Origin: Rhizoclosmatium globosum
Taxonomy: Eukaryota; Chytridiomycota; Chytridiomycetes; Chytridiales; Chytriomycetaceae
Reading direction: 5' to 3'
DNA length: 46,502 nt
Assembly (NCBI GenBank): GCA_002104985.1
Contig: MCGO01000260.1
Location: forward strand, 1-46,502
Shown: positions 11,401 to 22,770 of the stretch, one piece after another
How the letters are laid out: each line of letters opens with the position of its first letter
Position numbering within the stretch: the stretch's first letter is position 1
Position numbers and translations under genes: made by a program
Notes under the pieces: generated by a model
Databases searched by the model: none
Told to the model about the DNA's origin: nothing
What the model saw: only the letters and a program-made list of their open reading frames with translations

Positions 11401-12742
11401 ACTCTGATGCAGTGTTATCCATGCTCTCCACCGAAATGTAGGTTCTTTCATTTTTAATGGCAGCTATATATTGAACGGAACCCCAAACAGCAAAATCCTC
11501 AAAACTCTCGCCAAACAACAATCCAATGAAGAAATCGCCGAAACGATCATTGAAATCGTGACTGGTCAAGATTCTGATTCTTCAGACATATCCACCAACA
11601 ACCAAGAAGAATCAAAACTAGGCACGACGTCAATGATACCAGGAATCAAACATGCATACCGTCCGACAATCTCTGTCACGACAAACAGGCTGTACCTCGA
11701 CAGTTTACTCCTCACGAAACGATTTGAAGAGTATTGGATCCTAAGTGCCGAGTTTTGCACGGTACGTGTGTGTTCTTCCGTTGTTTGGAGGAAGACTGCA
11801 AGAAGTCGCACTGAGCGCACGTATGAATTGGGGATGCAAATGGGGTGCCTCAAAATGTAGTCAATTGTTATCATATATCGATCAGTATGATTAAGTGTGG
11901 GTTTTATTTGAGGTCGCTCCACGAAAGACTATTCTCCAACTCCAGCTCTACAAACTCCTTCCTGTCCCCCCGCTTTTGCATAACGTCGCCCTACTTCACT
12001 CACATGTTTTCAAAAACAGACATACCAACAATACGAATTCCCGAAGTCCGTGATGCGACACATGGAGACGTTGGGAATCCCACGCATCAAATCACATATT
12101 GAAGGGTTACACGCCAAGAGCATGGGAATTGTTGAAGAAGTTGTTGGAATGATGGAAAAGGGAAGTGTGACGAGTGTGGTTGGACCTGTATTGGTGTCTG
12201 GGAGTAAGTGGGTGCGTGAAGGGTTGGTAGTTGTTGTGCGAGGGGCTGTGGTGTTGGCAGGATTGATTGAAGCGAAAGGAGTGTTGGAGAAGGAAGGTGT
12301 TGAAATTATCGCGCGATGCGTTGGTGGGGTTGGGGCGATGGTTAGGTAAAGTCAATTTTACTTTTTGTGGGTGTGTTTGTGTTGACACTACGACAATCAG
12401 TTTGTTGAGTGGATCCATCTTCAAGATACTGGAACAAATGGAAAAGATGTGTGGAAAGTTGGGAACTGCGGGAGCATTTGCAAGGTGAGAATGGGTTTTG
12501 AATATCAAAAGTTTGTAACAGTTTTTGATTTCAGGGATGTAGCCTCCTTAACGCTTGAAGAAATACGGCAGATATGCCGCGGATATTCTAAACCGTCTGA
12601 AGCCAAGACGCGAGCGACAGCAGCAATTGTATCAGCCGCGACAGGAGCAAATACTCGAGATAGTGGGAGTGGAGCTGCATTGATGGAGGAAGTGTTCAGT
12701 ATCCAAGAGCGTCTGAGCAAGCTATCGAAAGCACCAGTCTAA
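8409..12742 (+). CDS. Large WD40-repeat protein with helical C-terminal half, unassigned
   Basis: A many-exon gene. The N-terminal half is a WD40 propeller: GRRLFLWDIEAQKV, SASWSPHLPYGSLLATSGVD, SITAVEFNPFVPYWLASAGE, SIVRVWDLRYL and ILVTGSSDCSFRAW are clear blades, near 9260-10010. From about 10730 the frame continues through phase-compatible introns into a long, mostly helical region with a Lys/Glu/Gly-rich linker (11190-11270) and ends in EEVFSIQERLSKLSKAPV. The propeller loosely resembles EIPR1- or PEX7-type repeats, but I recognise no family for the whole. The first ~100 codons are unresolved: the ATG at 8409 needs an implausibly short intron to reach the HNIDPPPDFIPRKPF exon, so the true start may differ. 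A 35-nt intron at 11985-12019 is well supported. Two genes fused by my reading is possible but there is no internal start or promoter gap. Confidence 0.7.
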
Positions 12743-12838
12743 TTTATAATGTTACTGTTCATTAATTTAATTAACATTATTTTCTCTCTTCTCTTTTTTC
12801 TACCTACTACTTTCTCCACTAAAACCAAAGCAAAACAA

Positions 12839-15834
12839 ATGTCTTTTGCAAAGCCTGAGACAGGACCGACTTCACGCACCGAACTTGACGTTGATGGAAA
12901 CCCACTGAGCCTCGGCCTTCAAAGCGAAGGCCTAGGACGGCGGCAGTCGCTCGACTACTCGTCGTCAAACTCGAACTCGAACACGAACTCGAACTCGAAC
13001 TTGAAACGCGGCCGAGACGACTTTGACGGTTCGTTTGTTTCTTTGTTTCTTTGTTTAAAGTTTTAATAAAGTCGCTAACCCTAACTGGCAACTAACTGGT
13101 AACTAACTAACTGGCTGGTAAAACAGACTTCAGAGGCGGGTCGAAGCACCACCGACGAAGCGATGGGCCCCAGGACTACTACTCGGCCCGCTCCTCTTCG
13201 TACTCAAACTCGTATTCATCCTCCTACTCGAATCAACGGTGCGTCTCTCTCTCTTTTTTAAACTAAACTAAACTAAACTAAAACTATCCCAAAAACAAAC
13301 AAACAAACAAAAAGAGGCAAACAATCAGACGATCCAGCCCTGCTCGACTACCTCGTTCCCTTCCGCCAATTCGCAGACTTTGCCCGCCACAAACACCGCT
13401 CCTCCTCGTCTCGCTCGTCCTATCCAATCGCCGATTTGTCCGATGATGCCGTGCGTGAGAAGTATGCCCAGTACAAGGACGAGTTCCAAACACGCATCCT
13501 GTGGAAGTTTTTTAATGAGAGAAAGAGGGATGAATGGTATGTCTCGGTTTCTCTGCGGGGAGTCACGGACTGTGTGAGGACTCGAGTGAACTATGCGAAT
13601 AACGTTGAGGAACTAGATAGAGATGGCTTTTAGGGAGAGTAGAAACAGTTGACGGCATAATTGAAAATATGCCTTCCTTGAGTGAGCGAAGCGAATAAGC
13701 TCTCATGGAGCAAACTTGGATGTATTACTCTTCTTGAAGTATTCAAGTATTAGAATGTGGTGAGAATGGAGCAGGGGCAAGTGCAGCTAACAAAGAAAGT
13801 CGCGGAGTCGAATATACTGAGGGAGCCATAGAAGAAGAATCAAATCAATTAGAAGATGTCAGTTTTTTCTCGTTGTCGGTATTTTGCGAGGAACGAGCGG
13901 AATGCATGATATTAGGGAGACAACATCATATCCAGGAACCACAGCACATCCACACAAAAATCCTCCAACCACAAAATAACACAACACTTCAGGTTTATCG
14001 AGAAATACCACCCAACAGAGTCAACTACTCTTCGGGCTCAAATCAATGCCCGAAAAGTATCAGAATCACTTGTTCAATGGTCTCAAGAACTGTCTGCCGG
14101 GAAATTCGATGGTCTTTCGTTTGATGCGGCTGCAGGGGCTTCTGATGACGGATTTGGAGGCGTTGATTTGAAGGTTCCAAAGGCTTGGGAACCTCATGCC
14201 TTGTTTATCAAGAGTGTGCCTGTGAATATTTTGAGGAAGGAGATTGTCGATGTACGTATATTTATTAAGTGAACGCAGCGAAGGTCTTGTATTCTCTGGA
14301 ATGCTGAATGAGACTGTGCTTGCACTTTCCTTTCGTTCATACACCTCTCATTCTTGCTCCCAACAACATCTTCTCATCTACGATGTCATCCACAAACTAA
14401 AAACAAATCTAGGCTTGCAATATGGTAGCAGGATTCAAACATGTTGTGCTGAGTGATCCGCGTGTGGACAAAAACTATGTGCGATTGGGGTGGATTGTGT
14501 TGGAAGAGGGTACTGATTTGGACGGAGCTTTGAAGGAGCTGCAAGGCAAGCGCATTGTGAGTGTCAATTCTTTGAACTATTTCCAGTTGCTCAACATCAA
14601 CAACATGTTTTAGACCGAGTCTTTCTCACTGTCCCTCGCACCTCAAGTCTCCCAACCATACCGCACCCGTCTGATTCCTGTTGAATTCAACACTGTTGAA
14701 CGACTGACGCATGACGTTGAGCTCGCTCAACGCGTTGCAAAGTCTCTTGATCTAGAGGCTGGAATTGAAAATGGACTTTCAGCAGTTCAATCTCATTGCG
14801 AAGCATTGATTCAAGCATGGCCGCCAGTTCCTGCAGCAGCTGCAACTCTGACAGAAGAAGAGGAGCTGGATGCTGTGCGTGGAGTTGTGATGGACACTGA
14901 GCAATCTGACGCTCAGGATCCAACTACCCAATCTGCATCCACCATCCCTGGTCTTCCCGAAAAACCAAAATCTGCTGCTATCGCGGACGTTCCTGATTCA
15001 CCGCATGTTGCAGCCACCAAAAAAATTCTCAAACTTCGCCTCGACATGACAATCGAATACCTCCGCCGTGTTCACTGGTACGACTACTATTCCGGCGTTG
15101 AAGCCGACGCCCCCGAAGATTTTGTTCGTCGTGGTTGGGTATACTTACGTACAACATCTGGCTCCGCAACAGCCCCCATCGGTCCCGGCAAACCAACCGA
15201 ATTCACCCGCCTCAGCGACCGCATCGAAACCCGTGTCCACCTGCGCACCCTCAACCTAACTCCCCCCGACTCCCTCACCCACCCCTCCTGGGGCGGCGAC
15301 GTCCTCATCAAACAGGGCGGCCAAGACCCCGTCAAATACGTCGACACACTCCTAAACTCACACGTCGCAGAAGTCGATGAAGAAAAGTTCCGATGCGGGG
15401 AATGCAGCAAACTCTTCCGCGGCCGCGAATTCGTCACAAAACACCTGAAAGCGAAGCACCCAAGCGTCGGCGAGGCTGCTGAAGTTGAGATTCTGTTTTT
15501 TAATGCGTATGTGCGGGATTTCAACCGTGTGCATTATTTGGCGCCGGCTGCTGGGGGTGCTGTTTTGGGGCAAGGGGGTTCTGGGTTTGGAAGTGGGGGT
15601 GGTGGAGATGGTGGAGCTGGGCAGTCGTATGGGCAGGGGATGCAGCAAGGGCGGTATGAAAGAAGAGGCGGTAGTATGGGTGGAGGTGGTGGATATGGCG
15701 GAGGCGGGCAGAGACGGCCGCCACCTACGGGAAGAGATGGGAGACCTATGCCTGTTGATCCAAGGGCGAGAAAAACGTATGATGATTTGGATGGAGCGCC
15801 TGTTGGAGATGTGAATGAGTTGAATTATGATTGA
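12839..15834 (+). CDS. ARS2: ARS2/SERRATE nuclear RNA-effector protein
   Basis: Partner of the nuclear cap-binding complex that sorts RNA polymerase II transcripts for processing, export or exosome decay (fission yeast Pir2). Six exons (12839-13028, 13127-13238, 13315-13536, 13993-14251, 14413-14556, 14614-15834) give 715 aa. The N-terminus is Ser/Arg/Tyr-rich and disordered. The SERRATE core begins with DYLVPFRQFADF and KYAQYKDEFQTRILWKFFNE, then DEWFIEKYHP across a junction. A middle RRM-like region contains EPHALFIKSVPVNILRKEI. The diagnostic C2H2 finger is CGECSKLFRGREFVTKHLKAKH-like near 15395-15460, followed by LFFNAYVRD. The tail is Gly-rich, as in ARS2 proteins where it binds the cap complex. 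The third intron (456 nt) is unusually long for this locus. Confidence 0.94.
13537..13992 (+). other. Long intron of the ARS2 gene carrying a GCGAAGCGAA motif
   Basis: This 456-nt GT-AG intron is about ten times the local norm. It contains GCGAAGCGAA at 13686-13695, followed by TCTCATGGAGC about 20 nt later. The same pair of motifs, in the same order on the sense strand, occurs in the long intron of the phosphodiesterase gene at 26050-26309. No open frame inside looks coding. Confidence 0.6.
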
Positions 15835-16465
15835 GTGAGGAAAAAAAACTCTGGAGGAAGGAGGGTGGGATCCGCCTATTCTGTATGAAAGAACACATAC
15901 TGTTTCTGATTATTATTTTTTTGATTTTGGGAAAGATATAACATTCCGGTGATCATTTTTGGACGTTAGCGTCAACAAGCACGAGGAAAAACGCGATTTA
16001 TTGAATTTTTATCACTATAGGCATATACTTCATTTATAGTGAAATAATATGAAGTGAAGTAGATTTTTAAACCATGTCAAAACTACGGCCTTGACACTAG
16101 TTGAGCGGGGCTATCCTTCATCTCGTATGTATGCATCCATCCTCGCACAGTCAACAGATAGTCTTTGAATTGTTGCATGCAAATAAGAAGGCAAGGTTGA
16201 TATGATCCCTCACTGGTTGAATGGAGACTGAGTGTTCTTTGAAGACTCCATTTCAAGTAATACAGCAAGGGAAACGGGAAGGAAGGAGGCGGGGAAAGAG
16301 ATAGGAAAAGAGTATGTAATCCAGACAAGTTGAAATTGGTGCTTCAAGTTGTCCTTATTCAGAAATACTTGTTGGGATAGTTTTCCACCAGAAAAGCTTC
16401 TTTTCGTTCCATTCCCAAACTTCCAACAACTATCCAGCTTAGCTCATTCCAAAGGTAGACAAAAA
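15835..16465. other. Intergenic region between ARS2 and the Iml2-like gene
   Basis: There is no supported gene in these 631 bp. A minus-strand frame at 16083-16328 has no homology I recognise. Near 16012-16041 a short inverted repeat (CACTATA / TATAGTG) could form a small hairpin downstream of the ARS2 stop. The rest presumably holds the ARS2 3' UTR and the promoter of the next gene. Confidence 0.4.
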
Positions 16466-19020
16466 ATGAAGGATATTCCGGCTTTAGTTGTTGCTGTAGC
16501 TGGTTCTACCACTTCTTCAACACCACCGAAAACTGGACCTACGAGCGATTCAGTTTCCTCGAACATCACTAAACCGAAACAAGAAAACAACGAGGAAGAA
16601 GAGGAGGACGAGTTCCAAGATGCCATTGATTTTGAAGGTAAATACCTTGTACTCACACAAAATTGCCTGTAAATAAATCTTATCTTGTTTTGAGGTCAAG
16701 ATGATGGGACCAAAGAATCTCAAGAGGACGAAATCTCGCGACTTATTGCCTCATTAAAACACGAAAGCAGTAACAGTGCGACCCCCGAAACAACTGATTC
16801 CTCAGATATAATCGAGGAGCCAACACGTCGCAGGACCCTGTCCTCGCTATTGAAGCGGAACCAGTCTCAAACATCCACACCCACCATGAGCGTCTCCAAG
16901 AAAGAAATTGCTCAACTTCGAGCTGAAGCGACAGACGAAAACTTGTTGCAAGATATTCTTGAGGTTGAATTCGCACTTGAACTGTTTTTGAATAGTCAGT
17001 TTAAGGAGTCTGAGGCGTTGTTGCTTCCAAAGTATGGAAAGACGTTGTACTTTACCGAGGGGTCGCTCTATTTCGCAGTTTACGTGCATTGATGACGTTT
17101 GATCCTGATGGTAACTGATTTATTTTCCGGCAATATTCTTAACAGCGTTTTCATTCAAAGATATGAGCACTGCCATCGAATCTCTCGGATATGCGTCAGA
17201 AGTAGCCAATAGTCTCCGAAAGGTGGATAAGGGGACAGGTGGTCTGTTTGGTATGATCAGTGGCGCTGTGACTACTGCTGCGAACGTCGTTACAGGTTCG
17301 AAAGACCCAAACTATCTGAATGGAATGACGCGAGTTGAAAAACACGCAGAACTTGTGTATGCCGAATGCTGCTGTATTCAAAGCTTACTGACTCTGATAT
17401 CAAATACAAATTTGGTCAATTTCGTGAAGGAAGGAATGCAGATGCGAAATGTTTTTGCCGTGATTCGTGCATGCTTTAAATTCTTGGAGAAAATCTATGA
17501 TGAGGAGGGGACTGAAGGGTATGCTGCCCATAACGTTGATGAACATTTTACGAGTGGAGTTATGATGACAGCCGGTATATTCACTCTTGTGTTGTCGTTT
17601 CTTCCGTCCAAGATAATCAAAGGTTTGAAACTTGATTTCCTTACCCCAACTTACTAATGCTCTGAGCAATAGTCTTTGAATTGATGGGTTTTGAGGGCGA
17701 CCGCGATGTTGCCCTCGATCGATTGTCAACTTCTGCCGGATGGCCCTTTACACCGTCCATCTTCGTAACTGGAAACCCCAAATCAAAGTTCAAACAATGC
17801 TTCCCACCTCCCCTTTCAAAACCGGTACATCAGGCGGCCTCCGGAAATCACTCTCCGAAATCGTTCTCTTTGCATACCACATCATCCTCGGCTCCTTAAA
17901 CCCACTCCCAGACTGTAATCTCCCACTCGCCAGCGAATACCTCCAAAAATGTATTACTCGCCGCGAAAACAGTTTCATATACCGCGCGTTCCGTGCACGG
18001 ATGTTGGAAACACAGGCTCGTCCCATGGAAGCCGAACTTGAGTATAATATCGTTATTTCTCTGCAGCAAGATTACAAGCAGCTGTATCATGCGTGTTTAT
18101 GGGACATGGGGCTTTGTCGGATGGCTCAACAAAAATGGAGCAGTGCACATGACGGATACGCCATCCTTTACAATGAAAGTAAATGGACGAAAGCCGTTTA
18201 CCGCTACTTACAAGCCGTAACCCTGTATGCACAATCGCCGCAAGACCCGCGCGTAGTTGAAATGATGAAGGAGGTTCCAACCTTACTTCGAAGGATCGCA
18301 GGATACTCTATCCCAATAGAAAAGTTTCTCGCAAGGAAGGCAAAAAAGTTTATTAAGCAAGGAAACAGACTCCTCTTCCCTGCGTATGAGATCCTCTACT
18401 TTTTCCATGGTCTCGTGATGATGAGTAAGGAAACTTTGTTGGATGTTGTTTCGGAAACGACAAGGACGCTTAAAGAGTTGAGCGAGGCAAGAGCAAAATG
18501 TCCGGAAGGGCAGATTCCGTATTCAACGTACCATGATGACGTATGTCTCGCTTTATTTATTCGTGCTGTGGCGGAAAGGGAATTGGGTTATCCATCCGTC
18601 AATACGCTTTGCGAAATCAAGACACAAGTTACGATGGGACGAGCTTACAATTCATTACTCTATAATGGGGCATTTAGTGGTGATCCTTCAGTCGTTCCCT
18701 CATCACAACAAGTTTCATGGCTGAAGGATAGCATTGAAAGCTTCAAGAAACTGTTTTCAGAAACACAGTACGTGGAATTAGATCATTGGATGCTTTTATA
18801 TGGGCGGTATGAGCTGGGATCTTTGTATTTACGTGTGGGCCAGTATGATTTGGCCAAAAAGGAGTTTGACGCCTCGCAGAACAAAGGCGTTTCGGAGGGC
18901 GATGGCCCTGAAATCCGAGCAGTGAAAAAAGCGAGCCTCGAAACTATGCTTTCAATGCGATGCCACAATGCAGGACTCAAGTTAAAAGCCCTTGTTGAAA
19001 CCTCAAAATCATTTACATAA
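16466..19020 (+). CDS. IML2: Iml2/TTC39-family protein (TPR, lipid-droplet/inclusion-body clearance)
   Basis: The N-terminus is acidic and disordered (EEEEEDEFQDAIDFEG). The DUF3808/TTC39 core follows: LYFTEGSLYFAV into RALMTFDP, then VEKHAELVYAECC, VDEHFTSGVMMTAGIFTLVL, SFLPSKIIK and VFELMGFEGDRDVAL, the family's strongest signature. The C-terminal part carries TPR-like helices, for example RENSFIYRAFRARMLETQA and WMLLYGRYELGSLYLRVGQY. Yeast Iml2 acts with lipid droplets in clearing protein inclusions; animal TTC39 proteins affect lipid metabolism. Exon junctions near 16637, 17108 and 17622 are clean. Between 17720 and 17830 the frame changes once more and I could not fix the exact splice pair. 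An indel is a less likely explanation because the flanking frames are both intact and family-like. Confidence 0.85.
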
Positions 19021-19093
19021 CGACGCATGGTTTGATTAATTAAAATTAAGCTTTTATATATATACAAAACGAATGACAAATATGAGGCACTAT

Positions 19094-20843
19094 CTACTGA
19101 CACCACATGGTGTTATTTCCCCACGGATAATCTCTACACCCAGCACTAAATCCAAACGGAAACCAGTACCCTTTATCCCCATTCAACAGCCTCGCCGCAC
19201 TTTCGATTAACCGATCCACCTTATTCCTACACGTCCAATGCTGCCTCGCCCTATAAAACGCCTCCCTCGCCATCCACGCAAGCCTCTCCTTATCCGCTAA
19301 ATACACTTGAAGAATATCATTAACCTCTTCTGCATTCATATCAAGCCTCAAAGGAATCGTAACGTCTCGAAATATTTCCTCCATCTCAAGAGGGATATCG
19401 GCAGCAACAACGCACCCGCTCAAAAACGCTTCATGGTATTTTCGAATCGCTTTACGGACCCTGCTTGAATCAAACACGCATATTTGGGTTTCACGGATGG
19501 CTTTGGCATATGTATCTTGTTGGGCACGGAGGTGAGCTGTGTTGGGGTCTTTTGGGGAGTATTGACCAACGGGGTAATTGGGTTTTGTCAAGTTGACAAA
19601 GATGTTGTATCCGGGATGGTTGAATTCAGTAGCGTTGAATATGATTGATTTGTTGATTCCCTCTCGGATTGTGCTTCGGAGAGGATACAGTTCTCCCCAT
19701 GTTGAGCCGAATAATTGAGCAGGATAGATACGCGGATGGTGCCATTTTTGGGTCTCATTTAATTTCGACGGGTAAAAGACGTCTTCAGGTGCACAGTCTG
19801 GATTACTGACAAAGTATATTAGGCAAAGTCGTGACCATGAAAGCGAGACTCAACTGAACAAACAACGGCATTTCGCGGTTTCGCAAGTACTTGTATTCAT
19901 GAGTATTGTTATTCCGTAATGCTTCGTTCATGTTCAAGGAATTGGTTTCCTTCCACTGTTCAGGGCGAAACAGGTCCACAATTTCACCCGCATATCGTAA
20001 TGCAATGACATCGTCGTATGACTGAATGGATTGTTGGCAGGTATGAGGCGTATGACAGTCTCCTACAAAAATTATGTGAGACACATGTTTGACAACATGA
20101 ATAAGACACTGTTTGAAAACAGTCAGTTACTCACCGATTGTCGAAACAGCGACAGCGGTAGTAGGAAACTGCGACTGCCAATGATCCATAGAATATATAA
20201 TATCGAATTGCATGTCGTGAAAATGAGTATTGATATTGTCAATAGTGGAGATGTTTTCGTTCCAACCCGGAAAATAGGGGCCCCAGAAGGAAACATTAAT
20301 TCCCGGGTGAGTGACCGCCGCATCGATTTCGTCGTAAAAGAAGCGATCCATCGTAGTTGTGTAATGTTCATAGTGGCAGTGGTAGAGCAACTGCAGCTTT
20401 CGAGTATGATTTGAGTAGGGCCGTTTCACTGGCAGCCACTGATTCGTTTTTGGATGTCGTGAGCGCTGTTGGATCAGAACTTGTGGAATCGGTCTCCATT
20501 GAAAGTCAAAGAAACAGGGACTTGGTTGTTGGCGGAAACACTCTTCTTTTGCCTCGTCGAGATTGAATTGAGGTGGAAGAGGATGAGGTACTTTCTGTTC
20601 TTTGGTTTCTTTCGCTAAAGGTGGTGGTGGCAGTGGTGGGACTAGTACTGGTCCTGCAACTGATGATGATGATGATGATATTGGAGATGGAGATGGTACA
20701 TAGTATTCATTCGACGTTAGGTCAATTGAGTAGCCTTCATCGTTTGGTACTGGCGTATTCAAGTACAATATGATCATGCATAGCTGCAGAAGTGCGACGG
20801 TAGTGGCAATGCAACCCATCAATCGTCTACGCCGAGTCGACAT
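19094..20843 (-). CDS. Type II membrane CgeB-like putative glycosyltransferase, copy A
   Basis: Exons 20843-20135, 20062-19855 and 19805-19094 give 542 aa. A short Arg-rich cytosolic tail (MSTRRRRLM) precedes a signal anchor (residues ~10-28) and a Ser/Pro-rich stem, the layout of Golgi glycosyltransferases. The catalytic-like region has MDRFFYDEIDAAVTHPGINV, then FDIIYSMDHW, VIALRYAGEIVDLFRPEQW, and near the C-terminus RETQICVFDSSRVRKAIRKY and EAFLSGCVVAADIP, which resemble the C-terminal half of GT-B enzymes of the CgeB group. Conserved Cys pairs and the PWGNNTMWCQ end are shared with copies B and C. The donor sugar and acceptor are unknown. It sits head-to-tail with copy B, 126 bp downstream of copy B's stop. 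The family assignment is inference. Confidence 0.82.
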
Positions 20844-20969
20844 TACGTTCAGGGCTCAGAAAATCTCTACAAGCATTAATAAAAACCTCAAAATTCTAAC
20901 ATAACGAGTAGTTTTGAAATCATTAATTTTTAATTTAATTCTTCGCAATAATAAACACAGCCCGCAGTT

Positions 20970-22686
20970 CTATTGACACCACATGGTATTGTTTCCCCAC
21001 GGATAATCTCTGCATCCAGCACTAAATCCAAACGGAAACCAGTACCCTTTATCCCCATTCAACAGCCTCGCCGCACTTTCGATTAACCGATCCACCTTAT
21101 TCCTACACGTCCAGTGCTGTCTCGCCCTATAAAACGCCTCCCTCGCCATCCACGCAAGCCTCTCCTTATCCGCTAAATACTCTTGCAGAATATCATTTAT
21201 CTCTTCAATGCCCATATCAAACCGAAGCGGGATCGTAACGTCTCGAAATATATCCTCCATCTCAAGCGGGATATCGGCCGCAACAACGCACCCGCTCAAA
21301 AACGCTTCATGGTATTTTCGAATCGCTTTACGGACCCTGCTTGAATCAAACATGCAGATCTGGGTCTCACGCATGGCTTTGGCGTACATGGATTGTTGGG
21401 CACGCAGGTGGGCTGTGTTGGAATCTTTGGGGCGGTATTGACCGACGGGGTATTTGGGTTTGGTAAAGTTGACAAAGATGTTGTAGCCAGGGTGACTGAA
21501 TTCAGTCGCATTGAAGATGATCTTTTTGTGGATTCCGTTTCGCATTTTGTCGCGGAGAGGATATAGTTCTCCCCAAGTGGAGCCGAATAGTTGAGCTGGA
21601 TAGATTCGTGGGTGGTGCCATTTCTGGGTTTCGTTCAGTTTGGATGGGTAGAAGACGTCTTCGGGTGCACAGTCGGGATTACTGATAAGGAGCATTTAAA
21701 ACTTTAAAACCTGTAAACGGAAGACTTACTGAACAAACAACGGCATTTCACGGTTCTGCAAATAATCGAATTCATGAGTATTATTATTCTGCCAGGCCTC
21801 CTCCATTTTCAATTCAGTTGTTTCCTCCCACTGTTCAGGCCGGAACAAGTCGATAATTTCGCCTGCATATCGAAGAGCAACGACATCATCATATGACTGA
21901 ATAGACTTTTGACAGTCATGTGGTGTATGACAATCACCTAAATGTTTTTTTAGAAAAACGTTCTCCATGATTGAATCCCTCACCTATTGTCGAAACCGCC
22001 ACGGCCGTGGACGGAAACTGTGACTGCCAGTGATCCATTGAGTAAATGATATCAAAGTGCATGTTTTGAAAGTGAGTATTGATATTATCAGAAGTAGATA
22101 TGCTGTTGTCCCAGCCAGGGAAACCAGGTCCGTAGAAGGAGACATTAATTCCAGGGTGAGTGACAGCCGCATCAATCTCATCGTAAAAGAAGCGATCCAT
22201 CGAAGTTGTGTAATGTCCATAATGGCAGTGGTAGAGCAACTGGAGCTTTCGAGTATGATTTGAGTAGGGCCGTTTCACTGGCAGCCACTGATTTGTCTTT
22301 GGATTCCTTTTACGTTCTTGAATCAGAACTTGTGGAATTGGTCTCCATTTAAAGTCAAAGAAACAGGGACTTGGTTGTTGGCGGAAACACTCTTCTTTTG
22401 CCTCATCGAGATCGTACTGAGAATGAAGGGGCTTCTTCTTCTTTTTCTTCTTATCGATTTCTTCTTTGTTTGGCTTTGGTGGCGGAGGGGCAAGTATTGG
22501 CACTGAATCTGAAGCAGTTGCGGGTGACGGCGAAGGGGTAAAGTACTGGTACTCGGTCGCTGTCAAGTCAATTGCGTATCCCTCATCGCTTGCATTAGGC
22601 ATATTAAGGTATACTGTGATCATGCCCAGCTGCAGTAGCGCTACTCCGATCGCAATGTAGCCCAGTGCCTTCCGTCGACTTGACAT
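20970..22686 (-). CDS. Type II membrane CgeB-like putative glycosyltransferase, copy B
   Basis: Exons 22686-21984, 21937-21730 and 21681-20970 give 540 aa; the two intron positions and phases are the same as in copy A. The signal anchor follows MSSRRKALGYIA. The stem is Pro/Ser-rich and contains a Lys run (KKKKKK) before the conserved DEAKEECFRQQPSPCFFDF. The last ~150 residues are almost identical to copy A, while anchor and stem have diverged, so the 3' exons have either been homogenised by gene conversion or are under much stronger constraint. A role in surface or secreted glycan synthesis is inferred from topology only. Confidence 0.82.
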
Positions 22687-22770
22687 TAGTTTTTTTTGAA
22701 GTAAATATGAAACAGTTTGTAGTTAAGAGGAAAAGCCTTTTCTTCTTCTCCAAGAGTAAGTACTTTTATT

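Noticed and set aside
10188..11451. Long minus-strand Pro/Ser/His-rich frames
   Set aside because: They are antisense to the WD40 gene exons; their length comes from the strong C/G strand skew there.
17720..17830. Frameshift or pseudogene in the Iml2-like gene
   Set aside because: Frames on both sides are intact and family-like; an unresolved short intron explains the shift better than decay.
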